Positions 33,514 through 45,427 of a stretch of 64,000 nt of DNA are shown here, piece after piece; positions within the stretch are counted from its first letter, which is position 1; each line of letters begins with the position of its first letter. A program made the translations under genes and the position numbers. The DNA comes from Sorghum bicolor (taxonomy: Eukaryota > Streptophyta > Magnoliopsida > Poales > Poaceae): positions 14,066,501-14,130,500 of the forward strand of contig NC_012870.2 of assembly GCF_000003195.3 (NCBI RefSeq), read 5' to 3'. The notes beneath the pieces are model-generated. The model made no database searches and was not told the DNA's origin. It worked only from the letters and a program-made list of their open reading frames with translations.

Positions 33514-33745
33514 GGTCTTGTTTACTTCCAAAAAATTTTGCAAAATAGGAATAGTAGCACTTTCGTTTGTATTTGACAAATATTGTCTAATTATAGACTA
33601 ACTAGGCTCAAAAGATTCGTCTCGTCAATTCCGACCAAACTGTGCAATTAGTTTTAATTTTCATCTATATTTAATACTCCATACATACGTCTAAAGATTC
33701 GATGTGATGGAGAATCTGAAAAAATTTCAGGAACTAAACAAGGCC
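33514..33745. mobile_element. GGCCTTGTTTA-type MITE, array copy 3 (inverted)
   Basis: Ends GGTCTTGTTTACTTCC and AACTAAACAAGGCC with 3-bp duplication TAT (33511-33513 and 33746-33748). The core runs opposite to copies 1 and 2. Confidence 0.88.
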
Positions 33746-34390
33746 TATGTGTTTTCCTGCTTGCCGTCCTCGTTGCCGTTGTCGTGCACGCCGCCGTTAC
33801 TGCACCCGCCGCTGCACCGCGTCTGCTGGTCGGCGTCCCGCGTGGTGAGTTCCTCTCCTGCCTTCTTTTCTCTTGCCCCTTCCTTTCTCCTTTCCTCGAA
33901 GCACGGGATAGGCTCGAGGCGACGGTTCCTACTGCGGGCGGCTCCCTCCCTTCCCCCGACCCCCGGCCCTGCGGCGCGGGTGGCACTGCCGGCGGCCGCG
34001 GCCGCTCCACCCTTCCGCGCGATCTCGTGCAGATGGTCGGCGCTTCTCTGCTCTTCCTCGATCTGTCCACTCTATCCTCTCTCTCTGCTCCGCGTATGCG
34101 GGCGCCGGCGGCGGCCACGGGCCACTCCACTCCTCCGCGCGAGCTTGTGCAGATGGTCGGCGCGGCTTTGCTCTCCATCGATCTGTCCGCTCTGCCCTCT
34201 CCCCCTGCTCCGCGTATGTTCGTGTGCTACAGGTAACCCTACCTGCTTGGGCTACAAGGTCACGACCGCCCGGCACCGCCCCCACCCACGGCAACGGTGT
34301 CCTACTCCCAGTGAGGCGCTCGCCGGTGATAGTAGCGGCGCCCACCAGGCCGCTGTCCCTCCGGTGACTGCGTGGACGACGAGGTAAACT
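33746..34390. other. GC-rich block with 120-bp tandem duplication
   Basis: This looks like a 5' exon or promoter region but has no recognisable protein. Positions about 34000-34119 and 34120-34230 are two diverged copies of a 120-bp unit; CTCGTGCAGATGGTCGGCGC at 34024 recurs with few changes at 34144. The unit is a multiple of three, so frames stay open on both strands through it. Coding strand, if any, is unclear. Confidence 0.45.
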
Positions 34391-37300
34391 CCCATCTCCT
34401 CTCTCTCTTGCCCTCGCTCTCTCTATCTTGATGAAGCTCAAAAGAATTGATTAGAGTGGGGGATTGTGCAGCAAAATTTGTTCTCGTCTCGTCATGTAGG
34501 GAAACCCACTAGAATATGTGATAATCTCGTCAATGAGTAGTAGATTACAGTTGATGAGCTACCTCCACGATCCAGGTTGCATACAACCTCAATAGTGTCC
34601 ATGATGATTTGGGGTGCTCATGAAAAGAAGAGATCAGATTATGAACAATTGTTCTTTCCAAAAGATTACGAACGGCAATACAACCATGGAACGTACCAAT
34701 AGTTGCTTTGGTTCTCCATAAAAAATTAAACTTTTCGCTACTGACTATGGATACAAATATTCTTGATGGACTGATTAGCGCTCTTTCAGTATCCTATGTT
34801 CACTTACTAATGGTACCTCTATACTGCTTGTGTTTTCAGTTTTTTTTTTCTTTAACACACTCTTGCCTTCGTTGCTAGGTGTGAATATAGAGGTTACACA
34901 TGCATAGGCAGGTGTTGGTCTTCAAAAAATAAGATTCATCAATAAATATGTAGCTTATTTTGTAACATCAAATTTCGATGTTGTAGCATTTACATTTGTT
35001 TAGGTAGATCCTCTCATGAATTATAATTATGAAGTTAGTCTCATGGATGATTGTTACAAAATAGAAATATAGTACCTAGATCTCTGTTAATTTTTCATCA
35101 GTTCCTTAGTGCCAAATTAGATGAAAAACTACTTTGTGTTATCAAATCATGGGGATTTTTTTAACTGATCAAATACCTTTGGGATTTCAGCAGGACCATT
35201 GGAGCGGCAACTTTAATAGGAGGTCAGATAGAGACTGATAACAGTGTCTGGCAAAAGGTATCCATCCTTGCATGTTCTAACAATTTGCTGCTCCTTTCCT
35301 TCACTACCAATTGAAATTGATTTATTTCACTTTATTGGTCTTGAATAAAATAATGGTTCTACCTACGTTGTGCAAAGTAATTGCCTCACAAAGATTGTCA
35401 TTGCAAGTGCATGGCTTTCAGATATAGTGACTATAGAAACCAACTCATTCATGCTGGTTTTGTAGTGGAAGATGGCTTCATGTACTTTACTTTCTACCAG
35501 AGTATTAATCCAGTAGCCATCAAATTTAGTTTAACTGAGATATACCATTTGCTAGATTTTTCAAATCCCTTAGGCTACTAATTTGGCACATGCAGATTGT
35601 GGTTTTAACATTATGGTAATTATACTATTCATGGCAGTATCCTTTGAATTGGTGTTCATAAAGCAGAGGCCCAACTACACCTTCCAGATATATAGAGGTA
35701 TGGCCACTCATTTGAATTTATAGATGAACGCAGGGGGCAGAGACAGGACAACATAGAAGTGCTTGTACTCATTTTTAAATTTGTACATGTTATTATGCTT
35801 GTTATCAGAAGCTGCAAATCAATCCTTTTGTTGTTTGTTCAATATGCTGAGAGCTTGCATAAAATTTCTTTGAAATTTATTTTTCACGCCTCTATTTAAC
35901 CCTATATGATGGCTTCTGCGTTCATTCTCCTTAATCTTAGTTTTGTTATTTCTTTTTCCTAGCAGGCCATGTAGTTCGACTATAAAGATGCCAAGCATGC
36001 GAGTTGCATCTTGAAATTTAAATGTTGATGTTCCAAAGGAAAAGATCAGTGACTAGATAATGAAGTTTATGCATGCTATTTAAAATTTTATGGTCTTAGT
36101 TAGCTATGGTTGCATCATGCTGAACATGTGGTCAATGGAATATCCACAGGAAACATGGTCAGTACCCTATCATTTCACTAACCTGTGTTTCGTTTGCAAA
36201 AGTACCTGGAGGCTACTCCAAGGTGTATATCTTTGCGAATCTTAATTAATTGATGACTTAATTTGTAGATCATCTTCTAGCCATCGATATATGTCATACG
36301 ATTAGTTTCAAGGACTGTAAACAGGTTATGATCAGCATGGAACTACTCCTTTATCTTCCTCTATGTACTGTTTTGGAAAGGTAATCATGATTCGCTGAAA
36401 TTTCTCGGTATCTAACTTCATCTAATATGTCATGCGTATGGTGAGATTATTTTCTCCCTAATGGAATGAATCCTAGCCATGTCTGCTTAGTTGTACACCT
36501 CTTTCATCTCTGCAACTGCTTTTGCATTTGAAGACAATTGTATGGCTATTACATATCAGTCCTTCAAGTAATAAAGCACGTCATTGTATATTGTTCATGG
36601 CTTCTTTGTCAATATTTTTTCTCCATCCATTATAACAGCATCTATTTTCTTATTGCTTTATATTCCTCAAGCAATTGATGTGTTATATCTTTTTCAAAGC
36701 GATCGACGACATTGCCATTCACTAGCAATCTTATGATCAGAGTGGGGAGGCAAACTTCTCAGTTTTGAGGATTGAGGTGAGCTCTGACATAGCTGATTTT
36801 ACACAAAAGTTCCATCAGATTGAATTTTATACCCTTGGTTATTTATTTGTTGCAAATTGGCTACATGTGTATCAGCTACATGTACACACGCAAGCACGCA
36901 TATACTCTTATGAATATTATGTCCATACTTCTTCCATTATTGAATCATGGTTTTGTAATGATTAGCCTATTTTGACAACTTGAACTTCATCACTTGCCTA
37001 CTACATTTGTTCTAACTTCTAAGACAAAATATGCAACAATATGTTAACAAAATGTGTCTGTGTGGACAAGCGTTAAGATTCTGTAGCTAAATTGTGTCTG
37101 TGTTAATATACTAAGGTGGTCAGATCAGCACCTCTGCCTCTAATGTGTTGTATGGCTGCTTTATCCCAAATTCAAGCACATTAGCTCATGCTGCCACAAA
37201 TTAAGCACTCCAACAGATAGGCCAGTGACATTATCCGTCCTAGCTGCCACATGGATATTGCATTCTTAGTTGGATTACTTAGATGGTTCTTTCACATATA

Positions 37301-39534
37301 AGCTTACTATCATAATTCCTAATTTCTTTCTGCTCTACCTAGCAAACTTATATACTAAATAGGGGCTACATTCAAGATGTGTATTCCTTTCACAGCGACA
37401 CTCAAATAAGTGTTTGCATGGTCCACCTGGCATCTGTGTGCATCCACAATATATCTGAATTTACAGAAGTCAACTATTAAAGGTGCTTAAAACATGTACC
37501 TGCCTTGCTTCACCACCTCTCCATGATGTTCTACTACATATAAATTTATTTTCAGATTTTCTCTTGCCCCATCCTATTATCATACATGATAGTTTTGCAT
37601 TTTCTTCTCTGCATAGACTCCTTCAGCCATCTCTGAACTAAAAGTACATTATATTAGGAGAAACCATGTTGCTTGCCACAAAAAACTTCGAGCTGAAAAA
37701 TATCCGCTCGCCAGGCTACCATAAACTCAGAGAACAAGTTTGGTGCACACTGCACTAATTGTCTTTTGAATTGAAATTATTACACCATTGTAGCTAAAAA
37801 TACTTACAGGATGTGCAAGGACAATTGCTAGCTACATATATAGACCAAATACTTGGCAAACAGCTCTGGATACAAATTGTTGCTTTGTGATGAAAAGGTT
37901 TGATAGATAGAACCACATGCCTATATATGGCAACAGTTGATGGGGGTATAATCTTACTGATTTTTTATGATATATTTGTTATTACTGCAGGTTTGATCTT
38001 CCAAGGATATTTAGACTCTTCTCTAGAATTAATAGTGGCTTGCCACCAGTATCCAAAATATTCTAGGAGGTACTTTCTAACTCTTTACTTCTTTACAGCA
38101 TGCCAGTGAAGTAGGCATGTCTTTGTTCAAATAGGCAATAGATGCTACTACCACAGAAATGGTAATTCATATTCTTGCATATTCACTGTTTTTTCCTTTT
38201 CGATTTATAGAAATTGTGAATTTACTCACATACCTAAAATTCTTTGAATGTTTTTCCCACCCATTCTGCTCGGTGGTATCTTATTAGTTGTGCACCCATG
38301 CTAACAATTGTACTCACTTTATGTACTTTTAAATTCCTTTCCTTTGATCGACTGTTTATTGTCCAAACATGAAAATCATAAACAACTATTTCAAGTAGTT
38401 TTCCTGATGCGGCAACAATTCAGGCTTGTGCATAGACTTATTTTTCATAAATAGAATATTAATGCTAATAATTGTACTCCCTTTATCTACTTTTAAATTT
38501 CTTTCCTTTGATCGTCTGTTTATTGTCCAGACATGAAAATCGTGAATAATTATTTCAAATAGTTTTCCTGATGCGGCAACAATTCATGGTTGCACATAGA
38601 CTTATTTTTCATAAATTTACATAAAGGAAAGCATCAAATGGCTAATAGACACAGAAAAGACAGTTGGCTGGCTGGCACTATGCGTACTAAAATAATCATG
38701 TCTTTGCCAATATTAAATGTTGTTCTTAGGATACTTATTTCCCATGGAGTTATGATAGATCAAAGATGGATGTAGTCATTACCACGCTTTCTAATTCAAG
38801 TAAATTTTAATCCTTGTAGAATCCTGATTGCTTTGAGAACATCTATTCTAATCAAGGATTCTTTTATTTACTCTGCATATCTGCAGAATCAGAAGAGATG
38901 TCGTAAGGATGTTGGAATTGATATGGATCATGCTATTTTCCCTTTACAAATGACTTGGTATGTCAGGAAACAAAAAAGGCCTACCGTTGTAATCCTCCCG
39001 TGAGCAGCATTCTATGGCATCCCTCCCGACGAAGAGCAGCCGCGTCGCAACCTATGGTAGACGAGCGGAGCGTCGTGGCCATGCCTTATGAATTATTTGC
39101 CTACGACATGTTTATAGACCCATTAATCTATTGGTACTACAAGCCTTTGCTCATATATTTTTCTGTGACCTTTGTGTTTACATCCCTCTGCCATGTTCTA
39201 AACAAAGCATTTGTGTACAAATTTGTTCCTGGTGAGTCTAAGCTAATGCATATTGCCACTGCATTTCAAATTGATCCCACCTCAATTTATAACTTGGTTT
39301 GCTTTTCAGCTTATTAGTTATCAAAATTCCTATAGTTTCTTTTTGCTTGTGCAGGCTTTTTTGAATTTGCATTATGCTGGTTGGTCTACAATGGATATGT
39401 ACCTTCTCAGTAGCCAATATAACATCAAAATTTTTATGTTTTGTCCTTGATGATGACTGCATGATTATTTACGCATTTGTCTTTTCGTATCCTTAAATAG
39501 TGACACAATATACTAATATAAAATTAGAAATAGT
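34391..39534. other. AT-rich, intron-like DNA with small exon-like islands
   Basis: Mostly AT-rich sequence of intron character. Two islands bounded by splice-like signals stand out. One is 35194-35257 (after TTTCAGCAG, before GTATCC), which reads TIGAATLIGGQIETDNSVWQ. The other is 38887-38957 (after CTGCAG, before GTATGT), which reads QKRCRKDVGIDMDHAIFPLQ. I do not recognise the protein, and the islands may belong to one decayed or captured gene together with 41383-41516 and 52447-52524. A direct tandem duplication lies at 38298-38617. Confidence 0.35.
38298..38617 (+). repeat. tandem duplication, two units of about 160 bp
   Basis: The unit starting ATGCTAACAATTGTACTC at 38298 recurs at 38462 (offset 164). 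Both contain TTTCCTTTGATCG, TGTTTATTGTCCA and TTTTCCTGATGCGGCAACAA in the same order. Divergence is moderate. Confidence 0.85.
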
Positions 39535-39833
39535 GCTAGAGACCTAACTGGCAGCTCAATATGGTAGATTGGATTCACGCATCCTAATTTGTGGTGATGC
39601 TACAATCTTGACACGGCCCTAATTTTTCTTCCCGTTTAGCTTCTTGTATATCCATGTTTTTTGTCAAAGGGGCTATGTATATTAACAGAATATAACACTT
39701 TACATTTCTTATGGTCAAAAAAGTAGACTTACCGCTATTGAATGAATTATGTGTTACGTATCAATGCTCTGATCTTACTAAAGATTATGTGACCGTTATT
39801 AAGTCCTGCGTTACATCTTAAGTTGTCTGCGGA

Positions 39834-39862
39834 CGCGCGCAATGGCGCGCGCAACGTACTAG
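39834..39862 (+). mobile_element. Helitron-like 3' terminus, copy 1
   Basis: A perfect 7-bp GC stem (CGCGCGC, loop AATG, GCGCGCG; 39834-39851) is followed 7 bp later by CTAG (39859-39862) and then T. That is the hairpin-plus-CTRR arrangement of Helitron 3' ends, which insert between A and T. The matching 5' end was not found. Confidence 0.6.
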
Positions 39863-40212
39863 TATCCTATTATAGCAGTATATGTAATCATTTGGATTTT
39901 CTAAAGCCTAGTGCTCATTTATATCCCTTAAAGTTTATTCAGCATATTACAATTATTGGTTGTGTTGCATGCTTATTTCCTTGTTCTGAATGTGCAAAGC
40001 AAGCATGTCCATATTTGACTGAACAGTAAAGATGCGCAGTTTGAGTTTGGATTCAATCAACATCTATACTCAAATTGGAATTTGAGATGTTTTAAATTAT
40101 TATTTGGCTTACACATATGTATATATGTTAGTTTTCTGTGAGCCTGTTACCAACTTTTGATCAATGTTCAATATACTTCCACGCAAATACATGTAGTTGA
40201 TGAATATAGGAG

Positions 40213-40916
40213 CAGGGGCGGGCCTAGGACTAGGGCCCCTAGGGCCATGGCCCTAGTTGTGGCCCAAAAATTTTGAGAGCAACTCTTTAGGCCTAGTTTA
40301 GTTTTTAAAATTGTTCAAGATTTTCCGTCACATCGAATCTTTGAACACATACATAAAGTATTAAATATAGACAAAAACAAAACTAATTGCACAGATTACC
40401 TATAATTTGCGAGACGAATCTTTTGAGTCTAGTTAGTTCGTGTTTGGACAATAATTGTCAAATACAAACGAAAATGATATAGTAGCAAAAATCAAAAAAT
40501 TACGCGAACTATTAATATATGATATAGCGTGTAGTTACTCCTATGTCTATATTCTGTATATTTATGGTGCATATGACCGGACGAAATGTATGTAGACGAA
40601 GTATGTGATTATACTAGACCATTTAGGATTATATGTATATTAAGCATGCATACATACATAGAGTATGTGGTTATATTTATTATATATACTACAGTAGTGG
40701 CATTTTTGTAATATTTTTTTAAAAAAATATGGATTTCTTTGAAAATTTTTTGCGTGGTAAGATCTAGAATATGAGTATATAAATATATTCAAATCGATCA
40801 ACAAGTATGAACACATACACAATGTTGTTCAATAAACTATACTTTAGGCTATAACTTTTGGATTTTGACCGCTATAATTTGGTCCTAGTCTTCACTAAAT
40901 CCTGGATCCACCACTG
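40213..40916. mobile_element. hAT element with 8-bp target duplication, copy 1
   Basis: Ends CAGGGGCGGGCCTAGG and (reverse complement) CAGTGGTGGATCCAGG; TATAGGAG flanks both sides (40205-40212 and 40917-40924). Length 704 bp including a nested MITE. No transposase. Confidence 0.9.
40290..40511. mobile_element. MITE nested in the hAT element, right end truncated, copy 1
   Basis: It begins GGCCTAGTTTAG after TTA and carries the family core in the orientation of the copy at 32982. The right end stops at GAACTA before TTA and lacks the last 8-9 bases (ACAAGGCC). Confidence 0.7.
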
Positions 40917-41336
40917 TATAGGAGTCTACTAAATAGTATGAATGAACCCAATTATCTTATTTCTTTCTTATTCGGGAAGGCATGAATCCAATTAACCCAA
41001 GTTTTCTTCTCTCTATAATACTATCATTTCCTAGTAGGCTGCAATTGGAGGTCTAGTGATAAACATAAATGGGAGGGTTGTTGGAATGCTTTTTCAAAGT
41101 CTCACTTGTACTCCTTTCCTACCATCTAGCATCATTTTAAGATATTGGGAATATATTAAAAGTACATGGTATGGTTCTTATTGATTGATCATTGTCATCT
41201 TTGGTGTATTAGATGGGAATAAGCTCATTCATTCTGGTTGAGAAAAATCTTATATTAGATGCATATAAGATGAGAAACTATCAATAGATTTTAGAATAAA
41301 TGGGATCCAACTTACTAGATTATTTTCCTAAGATAA

Positions 41337-42170
41337 TGTGCTCATCCGAATTAACAGCTTGCATTTTTTTCCTTTCATGTAGCCTATATGTTGGCTAGAC
41401 CTAATAGCATTTCACATGTTGTACCTCGTCCTCCACCAGGTACCCAAATGCATAGGAACTCCCAAATTGGTAATGAATTCATCAGGAATAATAAACCTTG
41501 TGAGTCTGAAAGATAAGTGTTGAGCACAATGACTTTTTTTTTACTTGGCTATTAAGTAGCTTAAAATTAAATCAAGTTGGTTTTGAGCTAAAAAGGCTAG
41601 AGAATGAGATTTTGCAAACTCCCTACTTTAGTTCACCACAATAAATACAAATTGTCTTGAGGTTTTTTTATGTCATGGTTATAGAATTTTGTGACCGCTT
41701 TTTTTCCTATGTCTTATTTGCATGACTATTTTACATGATGTATTGTCATCTAACCATAAGGGTTTTAGGTGTGAATATGCATAATGCCCGGTCTTCACCT
41801 TGGGTGAAATTCCCCTTGTCTTTGCATGAAGGGTTGGATGGCATTCTTGTTGAGCTGGTATATTCTATGTTCATTATTTGCATCGATTTACTTGTCAAAT
41901 GTGTAGATCATGTTCATGTTTTGTAATTAATTAATTTCTCATTGAATATGTGAGTGTAGTTTGTGTTTCTATATTAAATTGTAAATAATATAACTTATAC
42001 GTGATGTTAATTCATTTATCTAATCTACCATTTTTCATAAAAAAAATCTTACTATCTGGATGCTTGTCTCCTACAAGGCATCACGGGCAGTTTTATCACT
42101 ACGACTATAACAAAAAAAAATATTTTTATTCAATGCAATAGAAGACGCGTCGCTAAAAATTTACAGGCTA
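41337..42170. other. spacer between the duplicated segments with an exon-like island
   Basis: Island 41383-41516 follows TTTCATGTAG and reads YMLARPNSISHVVPRPPPGT, then ends at a TAA stop after 44 codons; it could be a last exon. The protein is not recognised. The remaining sequence is AT-rich. Confidence 0.35.
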
Positions 42171-43450
42171 TAACACCCCAAAATTTCTATTTCGAGTTGT
42201 TATTAGAAAATATTAAATAAAATGTATGGTTTTAATATGTGGATAAAATTTGCCAACAATAGTTTAGATTTCCACATATTTTTATCAAAGAAAAATGGTG
42301 CTTTTCAAATATTTTGGAATTAATTAGACGGGCTTTTGTTGATGTGATGCATATCTATTGCTTCAGTTGGTTGATTTTGTATGTGCTATGTTTTAAAAAC
42401 ACGTTTAGACGCCTTCCAATCCTTTCCGAGAATTTTCTAGACTTTTTTGAGCTTTTTCCCATTTTTCCTAGAACAAAATCTATTTTTTATATGCTCTAAA
42501 ATTCTTTTTTATAGACACCAAAAATTTTATTTAGATTGATCAACTCTCAGTATATCTCTAAAAGTTTTCCTTTAATTTTTAGAATTTTGGAAATATTTTT
42601 CAGGGATTTAAAATGATTTTAGCTTTTTTTGGAATTATTTTTTTTATTAAAAACGAATTTTATAAATCCCGAAATTAGAAAATTTCGAAAATTTTCCAAA
42701 CCCTAGACCTATATATATGCCGGTGTTCTCCTTGACGCGCTGATCACAAATCTAAAAATCCCATCGCGAGCCGCCACCCGTAGCTCCCTCCATCTCTCGC
42801 CGAAGTTTGCAAAAGCTAAGTTTCCGGCGAACACTCCGGCGAGCTTTTTCGGCGAAACGATCGCGTTCCGGCATCAACTAGTACCATCAAAAGGTAGACC
42901 TCGTCGTTCGCTTCACCGTGGTATACTTGTTTATACAAATCCATTACCGTTTAGCCTGTTCCCATCTTTCAGTTTCATCTCCGGCGAGAAACCTCCATTG
43001 CCGGTACCTGCGTTCTTCGGCACTTAGGGCCCTTCCTCGGCTTGTCCTGATCCCACGCCACCGGCCACCGGCTCCCTGGCCAGTGTGACGCCGTGTCCCA
43101 CGTCGGCGCCGCCAGCGCACTCGGCCGCGTGCTCGCTTGAGCGGGGCAAGGCCGCGCGGCCTCCTCCACTCGCTACGGCCCGAGTGGGTCCCAGCCGCGA
43201 CCAGTGGGCTCCTCCACGCTGCAGCTGCGTGCCGCGCCGTGCACGAGGCAGCCAAGGTCCTGCCGAGCCATTCCTTCCCACGCGAAGCACCAACAGCCCT
43301 GGTTTCGTCCGTACATAAGCTTCAAGGTAGAAGAAGACATATTTACAAGTTTGCCACTGGTCATTAATCCTTCGCCATTTAATCGTTCTAACTCTGTTTC
43401 ATTCCGTTTCAATTGCGTTAGTTTCGTAACGTCGCGCTCTTCGCAGTAGT
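42171..43450 (+). mobile_element. possible solo LTR or LTR fragment of a Gypsy-type element
   Basis: The left edge TAACACCCCAAAATTTC resembles the start of Tekay/Del-type LTRs (TGTAACACCCCAAATTT). An AT-rich part is followed by AAACCCTAGACCTATATATATGC (TATA at about 42711) and then a GC-rich stretch of CTCCGGCGA motifs, the usual U3-R layout. Neither TG/CA ends nor a target duplication could be fixed, so the limits are approximate. Confidence 0.35.
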
Positions 43451-43575
43451 GCTAACTTTTATTATGTCATATATTTTTTCCATATTTAATTGAATATTAG
43501 ATTAATTAATATATGCACCTAATTTTATAATTAAAAGCAATATAAAGTTATAATCATATTTTCTATTGTTTTATA

Positions 43576-43628
43576 GTAGGAGTAGTAGTAGCAGCAGCAG
43601 CAGTAGCAGCAGCAGCAGTAGTAGTAGC
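43576..43628. repeat. AGT/AGC trinucleotide microsatellite at a duplication junction
   Basis: About 17 units of mixed AGT and AGC, ending exactly where the second 1.8-kb copy begins (GCTAGAGACC). Confidence 0.9.
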
Positions 43629-43925
43629 TAGAGACCTAACTGGCAGCTCAATATGGTAGATTGGATTCACGTATCCTAATTTGTGGTGATGCTAAAATCT
43701 TGACACGGCCCTAATTTTTCTTCCCGTTTAGCTTCTTGTATATCCATGTTTTTTGTCAAAGGGGCTATGTATATTAACAGAATATAACACTTTACATTTC
43801 TTATGGTCAAAAAAGTAGACTTACCGCTATTGAATGAATTATGTGTTACGTATCAATGCTCTGATCTTACTAAAGATTATGTGACCGTTATTTAGTCCTG
43901 CGTTACATCTTAAGTTGTCTGCGGA

Positions 43926-43954
43926 CGCGCGCAATGGCGCGCGCAACGTACTAG
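43926..43954 (+). mobile_element. Helitron-like 3' terminus, copy 2
   Basis: Same hairpin and CTAG as at 39834-39862, copied with the 1.8-kb duplication. Confidence 0.6.
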
Positions 43955-44304
43955 TATCCTATTATAGCAGTATATGTAATCATTTGGATTTTCTAAAGCC
44001 TAGTGCTCATTTATATCCCTTAAAGTTTATTCAGCATATTACAATTATTGGTTGTGTTGCATGCTTATTTCCTTGTTCTGAATGTGCAAAGCAAGCATGT
44101 CCATATTTGACTGAACAGTAAAGATGCGCAGTTTGAGTTTAGATTCAATCAACATCTATACTCAAATTGGAATTTGAGATGTTTTAAATTATTATTTGGC
44201 TTACACATATGTATATATGTTAGTTTTCTGTGAGCCTGTTACCAACTTTTGATCAATGTTCAATATACTTCCACGCAAATACATGTAGTTGATGAATATA
44301 GGAG

Positions 44305-45007
44305 CAGGGGCGGGCCTAGGACTAGGGCCCCTAGGGCCATGGCCCTAGTTGTGGCCCAAAAATTTTGGGAGCAACTCTTTAGGCCTAGTTTAGTTTTTAA
44401 AATTGTTCAAGATTTTCCGTCACATCGAATCTTTGAACACATACATAAAGTATTAAATATAGACAAAAACAAAACTAATTGCACAGATTACCTATAATTT
44501 GCGAGACGAATCTTTTGAGTCTAGTTAGTTCGAGTTTGGACAATAATTGTCAAATACAAACGAAAATGCTATAGTAGCAAAAATCAAAAAATTACGCGAA
44601 CTATTAATATGTGATATAGCGTGTAGTTACTCCTATGTCTATATTCTATATATTTATGGTGCATATGACCGGACGAAATGTATGTAGACGAAGTATGTGA
44701 TTATACTAGACCATTTAGGATTATATGTATATTAAGCATGCATACATACATAGAGTATGTGGTTATACTTATTATATATACTACAGTAGTGGCATTTTTG
44801 TAATATTTTTTATAAAAATATGGATTTCTTTGAAAATTTTTTGCGTGGTAAGATCTAGAATATGAGTATATAAATATATTCAAATCGATCAACAAGTATG
44901 AACACATACACAATGTTGTTCAATAAACTATACTTTAGGCTATAACTTTTGGATTTTGACCGCTATAATTTGGCCCTAGTCTTCACTAAATCCTGGGTCC
45001 ACCACTG
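44305..45007. mobile_element. hAT element with 8-bp target duplication, copy 2
   Basis: Identical layout to 40213-40916. Because TATAGGAG flanks are also duplicated, this copy arose by segmental duplication and not by a second transposition. Confidence 0.9.
44382..44603. mobile_element. MITE nested in the hAT element, copy 2
   Basis: Duplicate of 40290-40511 with the same truncated right end. Confidence 0.7.
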
Positions 45008-45427
45008 TATAGGAGTCTACTAAATAGTATGAATGAACCCAATTATCTTATTTCTTTCTTATTCGGGAAGGCATGAATCCAATTAACCCAAGTTTTCTTC
45101 TCTCTATAATACCATCATTTCCTAGTAGGCTGCAATTGGAGGTCTATTGATAAACATAAATGGGAGGGTTGTTGGAATGCTTTTTCAAAGTCTCACTTGT
45201 ACTCCTTTCCTACCATCTAGCATCATTTTAAGATATTGGGAAAATATTAAAAGTACATGGTATGGTTCTTATTGATTGATCATTGTCATCTTTGGTGTAT
45301 TAGATGGGAATAAGCTCATTCATTCTGGTTGAGAAAAATCTTATATTAGATGCATATAAGATGAGAAACTATCAATAGATTTTAGAATAAATGGGATCCA
45401 ACTTACTAGATTATTTTCCTAAGATAA

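Larger units (their letters stand above)
39535..41336 (+). repeat. 1.8-kb direct duplication, copy 1
   Basis: This segment is repeated at 43627-45427 with only scattered single-base differences and one or two tiny indels (offset 4092 falling to 4091). The match starts at GCTAGAGACC and stops at CCTAAGATAA. It contains a Helitron-like 3' end, a complete hAT element with its target duplication, and a MITE nested within the hAT. The ends are not TG...CA, so the copies are not LTRs. Confidence 0.92.
43627..45427 (+). repeat. 1.8-kb direct duplication, copy 2
   Basis: Near-identical to 39535-41336. Visible differences include single substitutions (for example A to G in ATTTTGGGAGC at 44366) and a shorter A run near 44811. 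It is cut off at CCTAAGATAA, where GC-rich DNA begins. Confidence 0.92.

Noticed and set aside
42097..42165. CACTACGACTATAAC as a CACTA element end
   Set aside because: No complementary right end or sub-terminal repeats were found nearby.
39535..45427. The two 1.8-kb copies as LTRs of one retrotransposon
   Set aside because: They do not begin TG or end CA, hold complete hAT insertions with flanks, and the DNA between has no gag or pol, primer-binding site or polypurine tract.
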